A program made the translations under genes and the position numbers. Shown here piece by piece: positions 13,101-26,132 of a DNA stretch of 64,000 nt. The notes beneath the pieces were generated by a model, which made no database searches, was not told the origin of the DNA, and saw only the letters and a list, made by a program, of their open reading frames with translations. The stretch is from Zonotrichia leucophrys gambelii (taxonomy: Eukaryota > Chordata > Aves > Passeriformes > Passerellidae). How positions within the stretch are numbered: the first letter of the stretch is position 1; each line of letters opens with the position of its first letter. The stretch lies in assembly GCF_028769735.1 (NCBI RefSeq), contig NC_088173.1, positions 19,966,038 to 20,030,037 on the forward strand, written 5' to 3'.

Positions 13101-16041
13101 AGAATTCACATTCAGTGCAGGAACTACTGGGAACCAGGCAGAGATGGGACTGCTGTGGCTCTGGCTGCTGCTGAATCGTGTTTTTTGGAGATGACAGTGA
13201 AAAAAATATCAGATGGATAGAGCAGAAGATAGAGCTGTGAATACTGCCATAACAAGGCTAGTTGAAGTTGGCAACTGATTTTTTTTTCCTGTTCCTTGAA
13301 ACAAAGAAGACAGGGAAGAAAAGAACACTGCCTTCAACTTGTATATTAATGGGAAGGAGCTTTAGATTTCAAATCTTCTTCAGAAAATTCTAAGGCAGTG
13401 CTACTATGTTTTGAATCAGCTGATTTTGGTTTTATGTTTGAAGTCCTACAACTTCTAAATTGCTTGCATGTTTAATCTTTGCAGTACTGTGCCCATTACA
13501 AGAATATAAAGAGAAACAGGTATTTTCTTATAGAGTTGCATCCTCATCCTTAATTCTCAGAATTATCTGAAAACTGTGGTCCTTCCTAAAAAATGCACTT
13601 TCAGAAGTAAAAGGCCCACATTCTTCTCTTTCAATAGCAGTATACTGCAAACCAAGCACTGATTTTTTTTTTCCCTGAGTCTTAATACCATGTATTGCTT
13701 CATGCCCTTTGATTTAACTGGCAGGACACTGAAGCCTGTGGATTGCTTGCCTGACTGACTAGATAATTCTCTTCTATTTGCTGCCTTTTTCTTTAGATAC
13801 AATCTATTCTCAAAGACTGATAGCTAGTCTACTTTTAGTAGATGAAGCCTAAGACATGGGCAAGGCCAGCTAATTCCACAATCTCACTCCATTTTGGTGA
13901 AATTTGATTCAGATCTTCAAGAATTTGACTGATTTTGGAGGAGACTGTGTTCTGCTAATGCCTGCAGGCAGTAGAACGTGCTGACTCAAAATAGAGGAGA
14001 TGCTCAAGTGAGGTGAGCAAACATCACATCAAGTTTCTCTTCTTCAAACTCAGAGAGAAAGAAGTCAACAGGGGAAAGAGCATGAGACACCAAAATTCTT
14101 TGCAGTGGGGAATAGGAAGGGAAAGAGCAGATGACCTCTAACTGCCCTGCACTCTCTGCTCTTTACAAGTCAAAAACCATCCCAAGAAGTGCCACTCACA
14201 TACTCATTTCTTTCTCTGGTCTCAGCATCACCAGTCAAACAGCCCTATGGCACTCTGCTCACTGCCAAATGTTTCTGTCTCTTTCACTTTCAGCTGCCTC
14301 TGGAAATGTTAAATGTGGCACTGTGAAATGACTGGCAAAAAAAATTCCACAGCATTATTTACTATGGTACTTTGATGTTTTATTGAATGAAACCATCTGT
14401 TCAGGAATGTTTTCCAGCGTTGTGGGCTAGATCTAGAATTTACTGCTGCAATATAGCTTGTCTGAGGGAGTTTCATAACAGGAATGCCACCCAATGTATC
14501 ACAGATATGTGAGACTCTGAGTAAGAAGAATATTGAGAAAGCTCCTATTTCCTCCCATAAAACAGAGTCAATAGACTTCTTGATGGTAAAGATTCAAAAT
14601 AGTTTCAATTTTTTCCACTACAGTCTGATAGCTGTGTTCTATGTCCTCTGTAAACTTGTGGTTCAGGATATTTCCTAAATTATTTCAGTGGCTCACAGGA
14701 GATATACTTGTGGCTGATAGCAGAATGCTCTATAAACAGATTTAGGAGCATTTTACGAAAATATTGGTAGCAGACAGAATACGTAACAAGGTGGCATTTC
14801 ATTAAATTTTTCTTTAATATTGATAGAAATGGGAGTTTTATACTGAGAAGAATAAATTTTGGCCTTTTCCTCACCCTCTAAATTACTTGTTCCTTTGAAG
14901 TGAAACAAGAGACAGCTGCTGATAGAAGTCAGCTGTTTGATTTATTCTGAGGGTTGGGAATTTAAGGATGTACAGAACAGCTCATATATGAACATAATTA
15001 AATAAATTACATGAATAATTAAGGTTGTAGCCTGGGCCTTCATCTAAATGTTTAAATATATCATTGAGATTTGCATGGACTTCCAAAAGTAAGGAGAAAA
15101 GTATACTCAAGTTAAAATTAGGTATTATGTAATATGTGCAATGAGATGGATATAGTCTCAAATACTCCTGTTTTTCAGAAATGCCATGTACTATGTATTT
15201 AAGTCAAAAGCTTATAGGTTTATAGATTCAGAATAAGAAAATTAGAACATTTCTTTGACCCAAGTCCTCACAAACATGAATACTAGCCCAGAAATTTATT
15301 TCTTCCCGAGTCATAATATCTTAGTAGGTTAGTAAAACCAAATCCCATTCACTCATGCTGTGTGAATAGGCAGGATGCAGCTGACACAAAATACAGTCAC
15401 ATACCTATACATATTTGTAGCTGCAAAGATAAAATTGGTTTGGAACAGGAGATGATGAGGGCTTTCCCTTGGAAACTATAAAAGAACAGTGGAAAGGTAA
15501 AATAGTGCATGGGCACTGCCATTGCCTGTTATTTAAACACATCCAAGAAAGGACCAAACACCTTTGTAGTGTGCCTTTTCTGCAAATTGGCCCATGTAAG
15601 CATTAGCAGGGATTTCATAGGGAAAAGGAAAAGCTGGCAATTGTCTTTTTTTTTCTGAACTCTTTTAAGAACTGGGACTCAAAAACTTAGTCCCAGTCCA
15701 CCTGAAGCATGAAGCTCAGTTTTCCCCAGGTGCAAAAAGAATTATGGTTATGGAGATGATTTACCACCTACACAGAGGAAGCCAGAGGTTTCAGCAGCAT
15801 TAAAATGTATGTTGGTCTGCCTCTCCAAGCAGAGATTATTTTGAAATCACAGTTGGGTGGTTCAGGGCTCCTCTTCTTACAGCTTTGAAAATTTCCAAAG
15901 AGGTTGCTGTGAAAGCACAGCATCTGTGACACCTGGAGGCCCAGCATCTTCTTCCCATCTCCCCTAACCCCCATAATGGAGCACCAGCATGACTTTCTGG
16001 GATACAGATCCCTGAACCTGTGACATTTTAGGAGGTCACTA
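10192..16041. other. AT-rich non-coding stretch
   Basis: No exon or transposon is supportable. A pyrimidine tract with T15 lies at about 12753-12780. A GC-richer patch (about 12840-13190) carries two overlapping minus-strand open frames of 76 and 90 codons that match no family I recognise. Confidence 0.6.
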
Positions 16042-16075
16042 AATTCACTGAATTGTTCAATTCACTGAATTGTTG
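16042..16075. repeat. 17-bp tandem duplication
   Basis: Two adjacent 17-base units, AATTCACTGAATTGTTC and AATTCACTGAATTGTTG, differing only at the last base. Probably a small replication-slippage duplication. Confidence 0.9.
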
Positions 16076-19000
16076 AACCAGCCCCTCTACCCCCTTTTTT
16101 TAATTGGGTGGACCCAGCAGCTCATTATTCCAAAACTGATGTTCACAATGGGAATTCAGCAGTGATATTACCCTTAGAAATTCTTTCACTTTCTTCTCCT
16201 TGCTTTCATCCCACTTACAAAGGCCATTCCATCAGTAGCACCACTACAACAATCTGTGGCTCTGCACAACAAAATAACCCTGAAATAATTCCTTGGGTCA
16301 TGGCAATTCACACTTGTGGTATCATATAGTTCCCAAAAGACTTGTGGTAAATAAAAAATTAGATAGAGAGGGGAACCAAATACATCCTATTGTATATTCA
16401 TTTCATGCACAATATTTTAATAAATTAAATTAATATACACTTAATTTTAGGGGATATTTTTAAGTACCTAACTCCAAAGGGATCTGGACTTTTCATCAGC
16501 TTTAAGAACATGTTTTAAGTAGAATGTCCTAAATTTTAATCCCTTTGAAATTAATTTTTAAGTTGGTTAACTGTGTTTGCTATATTTGACTTTTGCCTTG
16601 ATTTTGCCTTTCTGTCTTGGGAATGCCAATAAATACAAGAACCATACACTCAAACCTACCCATCTTCCTTGAGGTAAGATTTCTCACAATGTTAACATGG
16701 TTCAGAAGTGGCGCTCCCAGGAGAAATTGTGTTAAATGTTTTGACAAAACTGAATTTTTCAAAACCATCCTGCATAATAGTGATGGCAATACTTAAGGGC
16801 AATGGGACATTAATGCAAGCAATGTATCCAGAAAGCAATGGAGTATGCACTATAGAGTGTACATTTTTGGATAGTTTAACAAAATCACTAAGCAAAGGTC
16901 ATGTTCAAAAAAAATTTATGAACCAACGGAACAAATACTGTTTCTGCAATCATTTTATGTTGTATTTAAATAATGACTTAGTAAAAATAGAAAAGTAGTC
17001 AAGGTAGTTTTCAGGCAAATGTGGAGCTGAAAGCATTCCTTTAAAATATGCTAAACTTAATCCAGAAGCAATTTAAAACTAAATGTTTTCTTTAATAGAG
17101 AAAACACTTGAAAAGGACTATGATTGTGGGTGTATGTATACAGAAGAAGCATTTCAATCAAAATATATCTGTATAGATGGGATTCCATTACTAACAAGAG
17201 TACTTAATAAGTCTTTAATCAAAACAACTAGATACAATTACCTCACTCTCTGAACATAAGACTTGGTCTACAGTTCTGAATCTTTGGGTTTAAACACTCT
17301 TTGTCTTTATATTTTTAAATGGAAATATTTCCCTACATTTTTATGGATTTTAGGGAAATTTTTTTTTTTTACCTTGGGTGAAAAACAACTTCTCATTTAA
17401 CAAAAAACCAAAATCTATTAATGAATAAAACCACTATAAAATATTTATAATATTTTTAGTAAGCTAGGCCTATGCCTGCTTTAATTATATATATAACCTA
17501 TTCTACTAAACTGTGGTAAAAGACATTTTGCCTTGGCCAAATTATGAAATATGACTGCCTTTGCAAATTGTGACCACATAGCTATTAAATTATTGTTTCC
17601 TATTCAATGCACTTGTGGTGATTCCCTACTTTTTTGAAAATTGAATGTGCTTTAAAAATCATTAATATTCTACAAAGTCTGATACAATATGAAATAACAT
17701 CAAAAAATTATGTGTATTTATGTGCTTATTTTATTCATTAAGGACTCTAACATTTGTGAAAGATCCATTTACCATCTGCCCAGCCACCTAAAATTGATTT
17801 TATGATTCAATTGTTGGTCATAAGCTATTAAGATCTGTAGAAAAGATACTCTGAAAAAAGCCAAAGTGACCAGAAATAAAGCTATGCACTATTTTCCAGC
17901 AGTAAAATTAATATCTTGGCAGATGATTTGAATTGTTGAAGCACTATAAAAGAAAAACAGAGAAATTATGGAATCTTCTTTCAATGTTACAAAAGCATTA
18001 AAAGTTTTTAATAAAAATTAGTATTCTAATTTTACTACTTAGGAATCTCTGAGGGAAAAAGAAGTGAAGATACTACCAAACAACACTCTTGCTTTTTTGT
18101 TTTTTAAATATTCCTTGAAGTCCATTTTTCTGGGCACTAGTATGGTCATTACTAATAACCTTAAAGCCAAGCAGTAAGCTCTGAAAATATCCCCTCCTTT
18201 AAATAAGGAAGGTGTAGAAAAACCCATGTGCTATGAATGTCCTTTAAACTTAGGTAGGACAGTTGACATCAGGTTGTTTGTTTCTCACAGAGCAGTGCAG
18301 GAAGGATTACCTGTTCACGTGTTTTTCCCCAAAATTCATACTAGCCTAGGAAGATTAGACTATATTTAAATGTCTCACATGTCCGAAGAATTAAGTCTGT
18401 AGCCATAATTTCTGTAATTTACTGAAGTATCAACACTTTGGTGTGATTGGGATGAGACATGGGCAAAGTCTCTATTTCCCAAACTGCTTTTATTTACATA
18501 TGAGTAACTAAAGATTCATGGGACCAGACTTTTTAATCGGCTAATCAGGGAATGCACTTGAGTGTTGGAAACCCTCATTTCAGTTCCCAAGTTAATATTG
18601 TAAATTTAATGGTTTTCTGAAGGAGAAATTTGAATCCAGCTTTACCTTCTCAGGTGAATTCGCACCTTTCAGGCTTAGAATCTATTTATTCCTTGAAAAG
18701 CATGAGAGGAGATGAAGAAGGAGATGAAGGAGATTTCTGAATGTTCTCTAGCTCAATGACTAAAGTTTTCTGTAGGAAATGAAATACATAAACACTCAAG
18801 GTGCTTAGAGAAAGAGCTTAGTTATCTCATTTCCTACTTTTTGCCAGGTATTTGGTGTTCAAGTGTACATTGAAAGGTCAATTTATCAAATTTTAACATC
18901 ACTGAAAAGTAACTGCCTAATTTTCATATTTTTTCAAGGAAAGTAAAAATTTGTGGTTTTGTTCCAACTGCAAATGGTTTTATCAATCCTGTTAGTAGTT

Positions 19001-19840
19001 GGAAGATGGCTGCTGAATCAAAAGAGAATGGTTGTAAAATTTTGGAGATGAAAGACTATATGAATAAGAGGATCTCTCTAATAATGTAAGCATTTATGTT
19101 TTGTTTCCAGAATTTTAGTTCAGTAAGGAACACATGGTGTTCATGCCAAAGACAACTCCTGACTACCCCAACCAGGTGCTGGACAGATGGACCATGGAAA
19201 GGCAAAATGAGGTAACTTCTATTATAATATTTTCTATCATGTTCAATTGTCTGGCGTCCTGTGCAATAAGAGATTTGAAGCCATGCTGTGCTGCAGAGAA
19301 GACCAATACTGTTAAAACTGAGTCACAGACAATGCTTAAAATACAGCATGAGAAACTAATGTTTAGTTAGCTGTAGCACAGCTGGATGTGGCTCCATAAA
19401 TGGGAAGGCTGTCCCTCATCCTTCTGACAGCCATGGATGTTTCTTAGGACTATGTTAGCCTGTCTGTCTGAGCTATGTTATACAACCATGTAAGGATTTC
19501 ATTTTCATACATGAAAAATAATATTTTATGGGCATAGGATAGTCTTATGACAAAAGTCAGGCATAATTTCTTATGCCCCACTCAAACTAGTATAGGAATG
19601 TATCTTCCTCAATGTATACAATAGCTGAGTCACAAATTTTCACCCCAAGTTACTTTTCAGAGGGTGTTTCTCATTCTAATTTTTTTTCTTCACAGACACT
19701 CATTGTTCCCCTGCTTTTGCTCTTTACAACTTACTTACATCAGAAAATATAAATCACGGTAGGAAGATTAAGAAAATGCATTCTAAGAATGTGACAAAAC
19801 ATATCTCACTGCATTCTAACACCTCTGCATGAATAACTTA
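16076..19840. other. AT-rich non-coding stretch
   Basis: Nothing recognisable. A 96-codon open frame at 16708-16998 (plus) overlaps two opposite-strand open frames and has no identifiable domain. Confidence 0.6.
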
Positions 19841-20110
19841 CCTCCCCTGACCACACTGCCATGACAGCTGTCCCAAGCTTCGTGTTGCCCTGGCTGGACT
19901 GTTGCTCTCAGCCAGGCACCAGCCCTAAATCTGGCATGGCTGAGGGCACACACAGAGGGCACAGGGAACTGGAGGGCACACACAGACTCACCATGCACGG
20001 GGTTCAGTGCTGGTGTCTCAACAGCTGGAGACACGAGCACAGCCCAGGCAGCTGCAGCCTTGCTGGGACAGCCCTGACAACTGTCCTTTCTCCTGAGGCC
20101 AGTGTGTAGA
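19841..20110. repeat. GC-richer patch with internal 30-bp-period repeat
   Basis: A local rise in GC within AT-rich surroundings. The 15-mer GAGGGCACACACAGA occurs at 19942-19956 and again at 19972-19986 (period 30), with a partial third match between them. Open frames on both strands (74 and 82 codons) follow from low stop-codon density here. No protein family is recognisable. Confidence 0.6.
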
Positions 20111-22147
20111 CTGTGAGGGAAACAGCAGGATGCTATGGCTGCAGCTCAGCTCAGAGTGTGTTTTTTAATGTCAGACCTAAATATATATTTATATAAAAAT
20201 CTAAAACTATAAAGAGCAATTTTAATAATCTAAAGTGTTCATTTAGCTCTTCATCTCAGTAATACTCTATATGGTTTTTCCCTTTATTGATTATTTGGGT
20301 TTGAGATGCAAAAAGTTCACATTAAAATGTCATTTCAAATAGTCATCAGTATAAAGGAAAACATTCTGGCAATCTGAGAAAATATTTTTCCCTCTAAGTC
20401 ATTCAGAAAATGTCGTGGTGCTCTGTTGTAGGTAAGATCCAAATAGAACTGACAGTGCTGAACGCAGCAGTTGGAACTAATAAATGAGGTAGTGCAATCA
20501 CTATCTAATAATGAGCCAATAAGTCAATGATGACTTAAAAAATCTACAGGGTTTGAGTGTGACTGTGAATCAATGCAGACTCAATGCACATGCTAGGCAA
20601 GTGGATTGGTATTCTGGATAATGCTTCATCTATACATGGGTTAACATTTGTTGTAAATTATCTCAACTTATATCTGCCTATATTCTGTTGGTACATTACA
20701 TTTGTGTCAAAGCACACATATGTCAAACTTTGTTATTTCTATAAAAACCCTTTGCTTAATACTTTCAACACTGTTAATGTTCTAGTCATCATCTATTATC
20801 TGCTTTAAAGCATGAAGATGTGAGGTTTTTTTATGAGTGTATTATTTGCTGCTACATCTTTGAAAAATGTTTTGGATGACTTTGGTGAAGATGGTTTGAA
20901 AAGGATGGTTTAGAAAAATCCTAATTTCTTTCAGCATAAGGACAGGCTTTGGCTGTCAGGGTAGACATTACAATTGTTTCGTAGTTCCTGAAATATCAAA
21001 TTATATAATCATGCAGACTGCCTCAGCTGTGAAATAAACGCTGGGAGAGATGTAGTCAGAATTTAAAGAGTAATGGTAAAAAAAAGTAGAGCTTCATCTA
21101 AGAAAATTACTCAAAAGTACTCAACAAGATCACATAAAACTCTGACTGCACTGAGACTGTGCCCATCTAGAAATGATGGGGTTATTTTGTCTCTCACCAT
21201 TTCTCTTCTGTCTTCTGTGTTAGAAGACCTGAAAAAATCTCCAGTTTACATAGTCAGGCTATATGGTTGCCTTTATTTTACTGGCAACCCATCCTCTGGT
21301 CATTCCCTAACACCCACTAAACTGCTTTGGATTTTAGCTTATTGCATTTGAATTTAGTGTACACTGAAGTACAGAGCTAGCTTCCCTATCTATAATACAG
21401 TCAAACTACAGTAATACTTCCTTTAAAAATACTCTCCTGACAGCACTCGTTGCTAACTAACTATTGTAATATTTCAAGTGAGAGACAGAAAGATTGACAA
21501 ATCATTACCTCTTGACAATCTATGAAACATCTGTAAATTCATTGGCTTACTCACCTGTAACTCAGTTCCTGCTTGTTTGTAACTATTATGCTCCTAAAGA
21601 ATAAATACATTTTAAACCATAGTTCCAGGGTCTGGCCTATGATTTGGAAGAGTTTGTGCAACCTGTGTTGTTACAGCATCACAGGGTACCAAGACCCACA
21701 TGAACTGAAGCAGCCATGTACATTGAATTATTTGTGGTTATTACAACGTGCTGTTTTAGTATGGAGAGGCAAGAGTGTTTCTGAAGATGGAAATCTCTGT
21801 TACTACCCAGCTGAATCATAGAAAGGATTCTTTTACTCAGAAGATCATAATATGAAGACAGAAAACAGTTTTCTTCCCAATCGCCCACAACATCTGCTGA
21901 AGTTTAAGTCTCTGGTATAGTTTCTGATAGTGTGAAATTGTAAAAAAAACCATCACTTTTTAGAAAACCTATATTTTCCCTTCAAGATTTGAGCTATTCC
22001 ATGCATATTCTTCAGTGCTTTGCACCCACAAGCTACATGTATGTTTCCCAGGCAGGGATGATCCAGGGACTCAGTAGAACAAGAGGAATAAATATCTGAG
22101 AGTGGGATTCTCTGTGGGTACGTGAGTATGATCATACATAAGTCAGA
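20111..22147. other. AT-rich non-coding stretch
   Basis: No gene, RNA or transposon recognised. Open frames at 20584-20808, 21073-21351 and 21573-21821 (plus) are short and featureless. Confidence 0.55.
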
Positions 22148-22193
22148 AATTACTCATTCAAGAAATGATCAAGAATTACTCATTCAAGAAATG
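22148..22193. repeat. 26-bp-period duplication
   Basis: A 20-base unit (AATTACTCATTCAAGAAATG) at 22148-22167 is repeated exactly at 22174-22193, with 6 bases between copies. Confidence 0.9.
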
Positions 22194-23716
22194 TGTATCA
22201 AATGCCACATCTTTTTGCAATGTGAAGCTTCCAAGTGAGGCATTTGGGACTGCCTGGTGGGAGCACCCACATAAGTGTATGCACTAAGGCAGTAACTGTG
22301 CCTGTAACCAGTGGTCACAATGTTTGCTTTAGCAGTAGAGTTTATATCTGCTTTAAACTATTTTAAATATTTCACCTCTTACAAGTAGAACATGAATATA
22401 AAAGTTGGTATGAACATGCCCCATTTTTGGACAGCCCTCGAACACAGAGAATAGAAAAACTAGACAAGGGAAAGGTGCTGGTAATTGAAAAGTACAAGAA
22501 TCAGCAGACTTTACACTTTCAGGAAATATTCTTCCAAAAACTTAATTCACATTGAATATTGTCAGTGACTCCTAGAAAAATTGATACTCACTGTCATTCA
22601 TCAGTGTACAAAAGTCTCCATTAGTAAAGTCATTTAAACCAGTAGGATGATTACAGTGAAGGCCAGTTTTCTTGAAGCCAAGTTGAAAATGACATGCTGA
22701 AATATATTAATGTTTCATTTAAAGAAGGGCATTAGTGTGATTTTTACAGTGAATGCTAGCTTTTACTCTTGAGAATGCTATAGTCATAGGCTAAGACTTC
22801 ATCATCTAAATAAATTCCTTCTGAGTTAATTTTAAATCAACTGTTAGGTTATCTATGAGCTCAAGGAATGTATAGTTGCTGAAAACTCCTTTGGTAAATG
22901 CTTTACTCATAGCCAGTGAGATTTTAGAACCCTTTTCCAGTCTCTTTTCTCTGCCCAGGAATAATGGTCTTTCCCCCAGATCTGACACCATATGTGCTCT
23001 CAGAGGTGAAATAAGGAGAAATTAAGAGATCTGCCTAATCTCACAAAAAAAAGTCCTGAAGGGGTTACAATGGCTAAGCACATTCTTGGCACAATGCTAG
23101 ACAAGTCTCAGAACTGCTGCTGACATGAGGTAAGTGGGTCTGAATACCCTTTAGCTTCCACTGAACACACCTCAAGGATTTTTTCCTTACAAGAGGGAGG
23201 AATGCCAGTGGTTTAACCAATTTTTTCCTGCTAAGTCTTTAAAGTAATTTGGAGATTAAAAAATTCAGAGATTAATGGAAAATACATACACAGCTGGCAG
23301 TTTTTCTTAAGCTGTCACGTCCTACTATAGAGGCCTAAGGATGTTCAGATGACATCAGCCATATAAAGCTGAAAAATTCTTGTGAGGGCCTCAATAAGTT
23401 GCAAAATCAAATGGAGGGTCCAGCATGTCCAAGGCAGCATTTAGGCCAGCTCCATGGTTCCCTAAAAGCCTACACCTATAATTTTCCATGTATCCAAGAC
23501 TGACCCAATGTGCTGCCTTAGCTCCTTCTTAATTTTCCAGCTAAATCTGACAAGGACCCTAAAGCTGACATGTTCTCTAAGTGAGCTTTGTCTTTTGATA
23601 ATACTGAGTTCAAGGACATTGAGTATAATTGTAATTACTTGTTTTTAGATTCCCGCTCTTTACATAACATTTAGTGTTTTGGAAGTTTGCATTTCTTCTC
23701 CCTCTCTCTCTGCCTT
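22194..23716. other. AT-rich non-coding stretch
   Basis: No recognisable gene or mobile element. The last bases (from about 23698) grade into the pyrimidine-rich satellite. Confidence 0.55.
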
Positions 23717-24039
23717 CCTCTCCTCTCCTCTCCTCTCCTCTCCTCTCCTCTCCTCTCCTCTCCTCTCCTCTCCTCCTCCTCTCCTCTCCTCTCCTCTCCT
23801 CTCCTCTCCCTCTCTCTCTCCTCTCCTCTCCTCTCCTCTCCTCCTCTCCTCTCCTCTCCTCTCCTCTCTCCTCTCCTCTCCTCTCCCCTTCCTCTCCTCT
23901 CCTCTCCTCTCCTCTCCTCTCCTCTCTCTCCTCCTCTCCTCTCCTCTCCTCTCCTCTCCTCTCCTCTCCTCTCCTCTCCTCTCCTCTCCTCTCCTCTCCT
24001 CTCCTCTCCTCTCCTCTCCTCTCCTCTCCTCTCCTCTCT
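23717..24039. repeat. CTCTC-type pentanucleotide satellite (GGAGA/AGAGG on the other strand)
   Basis: About 323 bp of near-perfect CCTCT units with occasional phase slips (extra CTC or TC dinucleotides, a CCCCTTCC interruption near 23884). All six frames stay open or nearly so, giving spurious proteins of 128-155 residues made of Ser/Pro/Leu or Arg/Gly/Glu repeats; none is a gene. The longest uninterrupted block is at the right-hand end (about 23935-24039), suggesting the most recent growth there. The strand asymmetry (pure pyrimidine on plus) could form triplex (H-DNA). Confidence 0.97.
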
Positions 24040-24252
24040 GCAATCGGCAATGTACACACTGTTCTTGTTTCTTCAAAAGTGATTTTTCCTAGTTTTCTTC
24101 CTGCTTTTTCCTGTACCTACAAGATGGCATCCTCAATTTAAAAAAGAAACAAAAAAATTACTCAAATTCTCCTTAAATAAAATTTTCACACCACAACATG
24201 TAGATTGAGAGATATAAACAAAATCTTACCACATCTCATACTGATTTGAACT
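24040..24252. other. spacer between satellite and CR1 cluster
   Basis: AT-rich unique sequence with no feature seen. Confidence 0.6.
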
Positions 24253-24535
24253 TCATAGAATCCTAGAGTAGTTTGAGTTGGAAGTGATCTTTAAAGGTCA
24301 TCTAGTTCAACCCCTTGCAAAAAGCAGGGATATCTTCAAAAACATCAGGTTGCTTAAAGCCCTGTTCCACCTGACCTGGAATGTTTTCAGGGTGAGGCGC
24401 CTGCCATCTCTCTGAGCAACCACAGTTTCTTTACTGCTGTTCATTGATATTGTTGTGTATGTTGAACTAGTGCAACTGTTTGGGGCATTTTGATATAAAA
24501 ATATCATTCAAATGAGTCTCGCTGAAAAAAAAAGT
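24253..24535 (-). mobile_element. composite element copy 1: CR1 3' tail plus unassigned head
   Basis: Reading the minus strand, this starts with a head of about 100 bp (around 24530 down to 24431) that is not part of the usual CR1 sequence. It continues into CR1 3' UTR (the block that reads CCTGGAATGTTTTCAGGG on plus) and ends at a CR1 terminus (TCATAGAATCCTAGAG on plus). The same head-to-tail arrangement recurs at 26968-27250, so the junction is not a local accident. Possible explanations are a non-autonomous SINE-like element using the CR1 tail for mobilisation, or a CR1 subfamily with a divergent region. A GTTCAA word in the head loosely resembles a pol III B box, but no convincing A box is visible. 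Confidence 0.6.
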
Positions 24536-24538
24536 CCC

Positions 24539-24857
24539 AAGGGACTGTTTCCAGGGATGGGACATCTACAGCCTCTCCTGACAACCTGTTCTAGTGTTTT
24601 ACCACCCACATGGTTAAAAAATTCTTCCTCATATCTAGTCTGAAACTACCCTTTTTCAGTTTAAAGTAAATATCCCTTGTCCTACAGCTATAGGCATAAC
24701 TAAAAGGTCTGTCCCTGCCTTTAAGTTCCTTCAAGGTACTGGAAGGCCATAAAGAGGTCTCTTGAGAGCCCTCTCTTCTGTAAGCTGAGCAATTCCAACT
24801 CTCTTAGACATTCCTTACAGGAGAGGAGTTCCATTCCTCTCATAGATTTGTCGTTTG
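24539..24857 (-). mobile_element. CR1 LINE fragment lacking its 3' terminus
   Basis: CR1 3' region in reverse orientation. On plus it reads from GTTTCCAGGGATGGGACATC through CTTCCTCATATCTAGTCTGA and CCCTTGTCCTACAGCTA to CTGAGCAATTCCAACTCTC and an AGGAGAGGAGTTCCATTCCT block. It overlaps in CR1 coordinates with the tail of the adjoining composite element, yet has no 3' end of its own. This fits insertion of the composite element into this CR1 followed by loss of one tail by recombination between the two homologous tails. Confidence 0.9.
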
Positions 24858-25858
24858 AAACTGCAACAGTACACAGAGTGCAAATGATGAATCCAAAACT
24901 GTGACTGTGATGAAGAACTGAAATTTTTGCTATCTAAATGAATTCTGTGTGCTTTAGTGACACTACAGATGTTCTGCTAAATCATCCATGCAGTTCTGAA
25001 TAATATAAATACAAAGAATAGATCCAGTGTTAACAGTCTTTCCTGTTATTCTCATGTGGAGTCTGCAAACTGAGGCTCACTCATACAGGAGCGTGAAAAT
25101 ATTTCCCTTAGGAGTACACTTTGGAATTGAAGAGTGACTCAAAAATCATATGAATGAACTCTTTTGCTTAAAAAAATCATAAAGAAGGCAGACTGCAGGG
25201 CACTGATGTCAAAAATCACGAGATTGCTGCCCCGTCTATTACTGCCTTCTGTGCTTTCAGGCTTAAATACATATATGGAAAACCCAAATACAAGTACTGT
25301 GGTTTATTGCAATATAAAAAGGACCAGCCACTCACAGTAAGAACATTTCATCACTTGATAAGATATTAGAAACTGTAGAAACTGATGAATTATTTATATA
25401 TAATAGGTGTGCATCCATCCATCACCTTTTTAATCTTTTTCTTTGTTTAAATGATATTTAATCAAAGTAAATATGTTACAGAACAATCTGTCCAAGTGCC
25501 TGGTTTCCTTACTGGAGGTAACAGTGATACAGTAATCATAGAAAGAACAATTGTTTGGGTCACAGGAAAAGCTTTTTTTTTTTTTTTCTTTCCTAAAGAT
25601 CATTAGGTTCTATCAATATTTTTTTGAAGGAAGTAACTAATGAAACAAAAAGCCTGGGCAAGTAAACATTGAACTTTCATTTCTTTTGCACCTGTCAGGG
25701 ACAAAATGCACATACGTAGGAAAGGGCTCCTTTGAGTGTGAAGCATGAAATGTAACTAGAAGTAGCTTTGGTAGCTTCAGTCCCTCACGTCATTTACTTT
25801 CTGTGTGGAGACACTAAAGGGAAGTTGTGCACAGACTGGTGGCCATGGCATAAGTTGT

Positions 25859-25898
25859 CAACACCAATTGCATTGCTCCAACACCCATTGCATTGCTC
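25859..25898. repeat. 20-bp tandem duplication
   Basis: CAACACCAATTGCATTGCTC is followed directly by CAACACCCATTGCATTGCTC, with one mismatch. Confidence 0.9.
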
Positions 25899-26099
25899 AT
25901 GCACACTTTTATTGTTCATGCTTGAATAGCAGAGATTATTAAAGCACTAATGCTAGACAGCCCAGGATTTCAGCAGGAAAAATTTCATCATAACTATTCA
26001 TACCAGACTTTTGTTTTACTGTCTTCCATATAACTACCATTAAATGTAGGGATTCTTTCCTGCAATATTTTGCATCCATGCTGTAGTTCTCAGTATGAA

Positions 26100-26132
26100 T
26101 TTTAAAATAAATATATATTTTTTATTTTAAAA
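26100..26132. repeat. perfect AT-only inverted repeat
   Basis: Arms TTTTAAAATAAA (26100-26111) and TTTATTTTAAAA (26121-26132) are exact reverse complements with a 9-base spacer. It may extrude as a hairpin; no function is implied. Confidence 0.85.

Noticed and set aside
23717..24039. CRISPR-like or other spaced repeat array
   Set aside because: The repeats are contiguous short tandem units without unique spacers, in eukaryotic DNA.
23610..24141. Six overlapping open frames of 128-155 codons on both strands (Arg/Gly/Glu-rich and Ser/Pro/Leu-rich)
   Set aside because: They are translations of the pentanucleotide satellite in every frame, so the repeat unit explains the openness.
24431..24530. 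Head of the composite element as tRNA-derived
   Set aside because: Only a loose GTTCAA B-box-like word in one copy. It is not kept in the second copy and no A box is visible.
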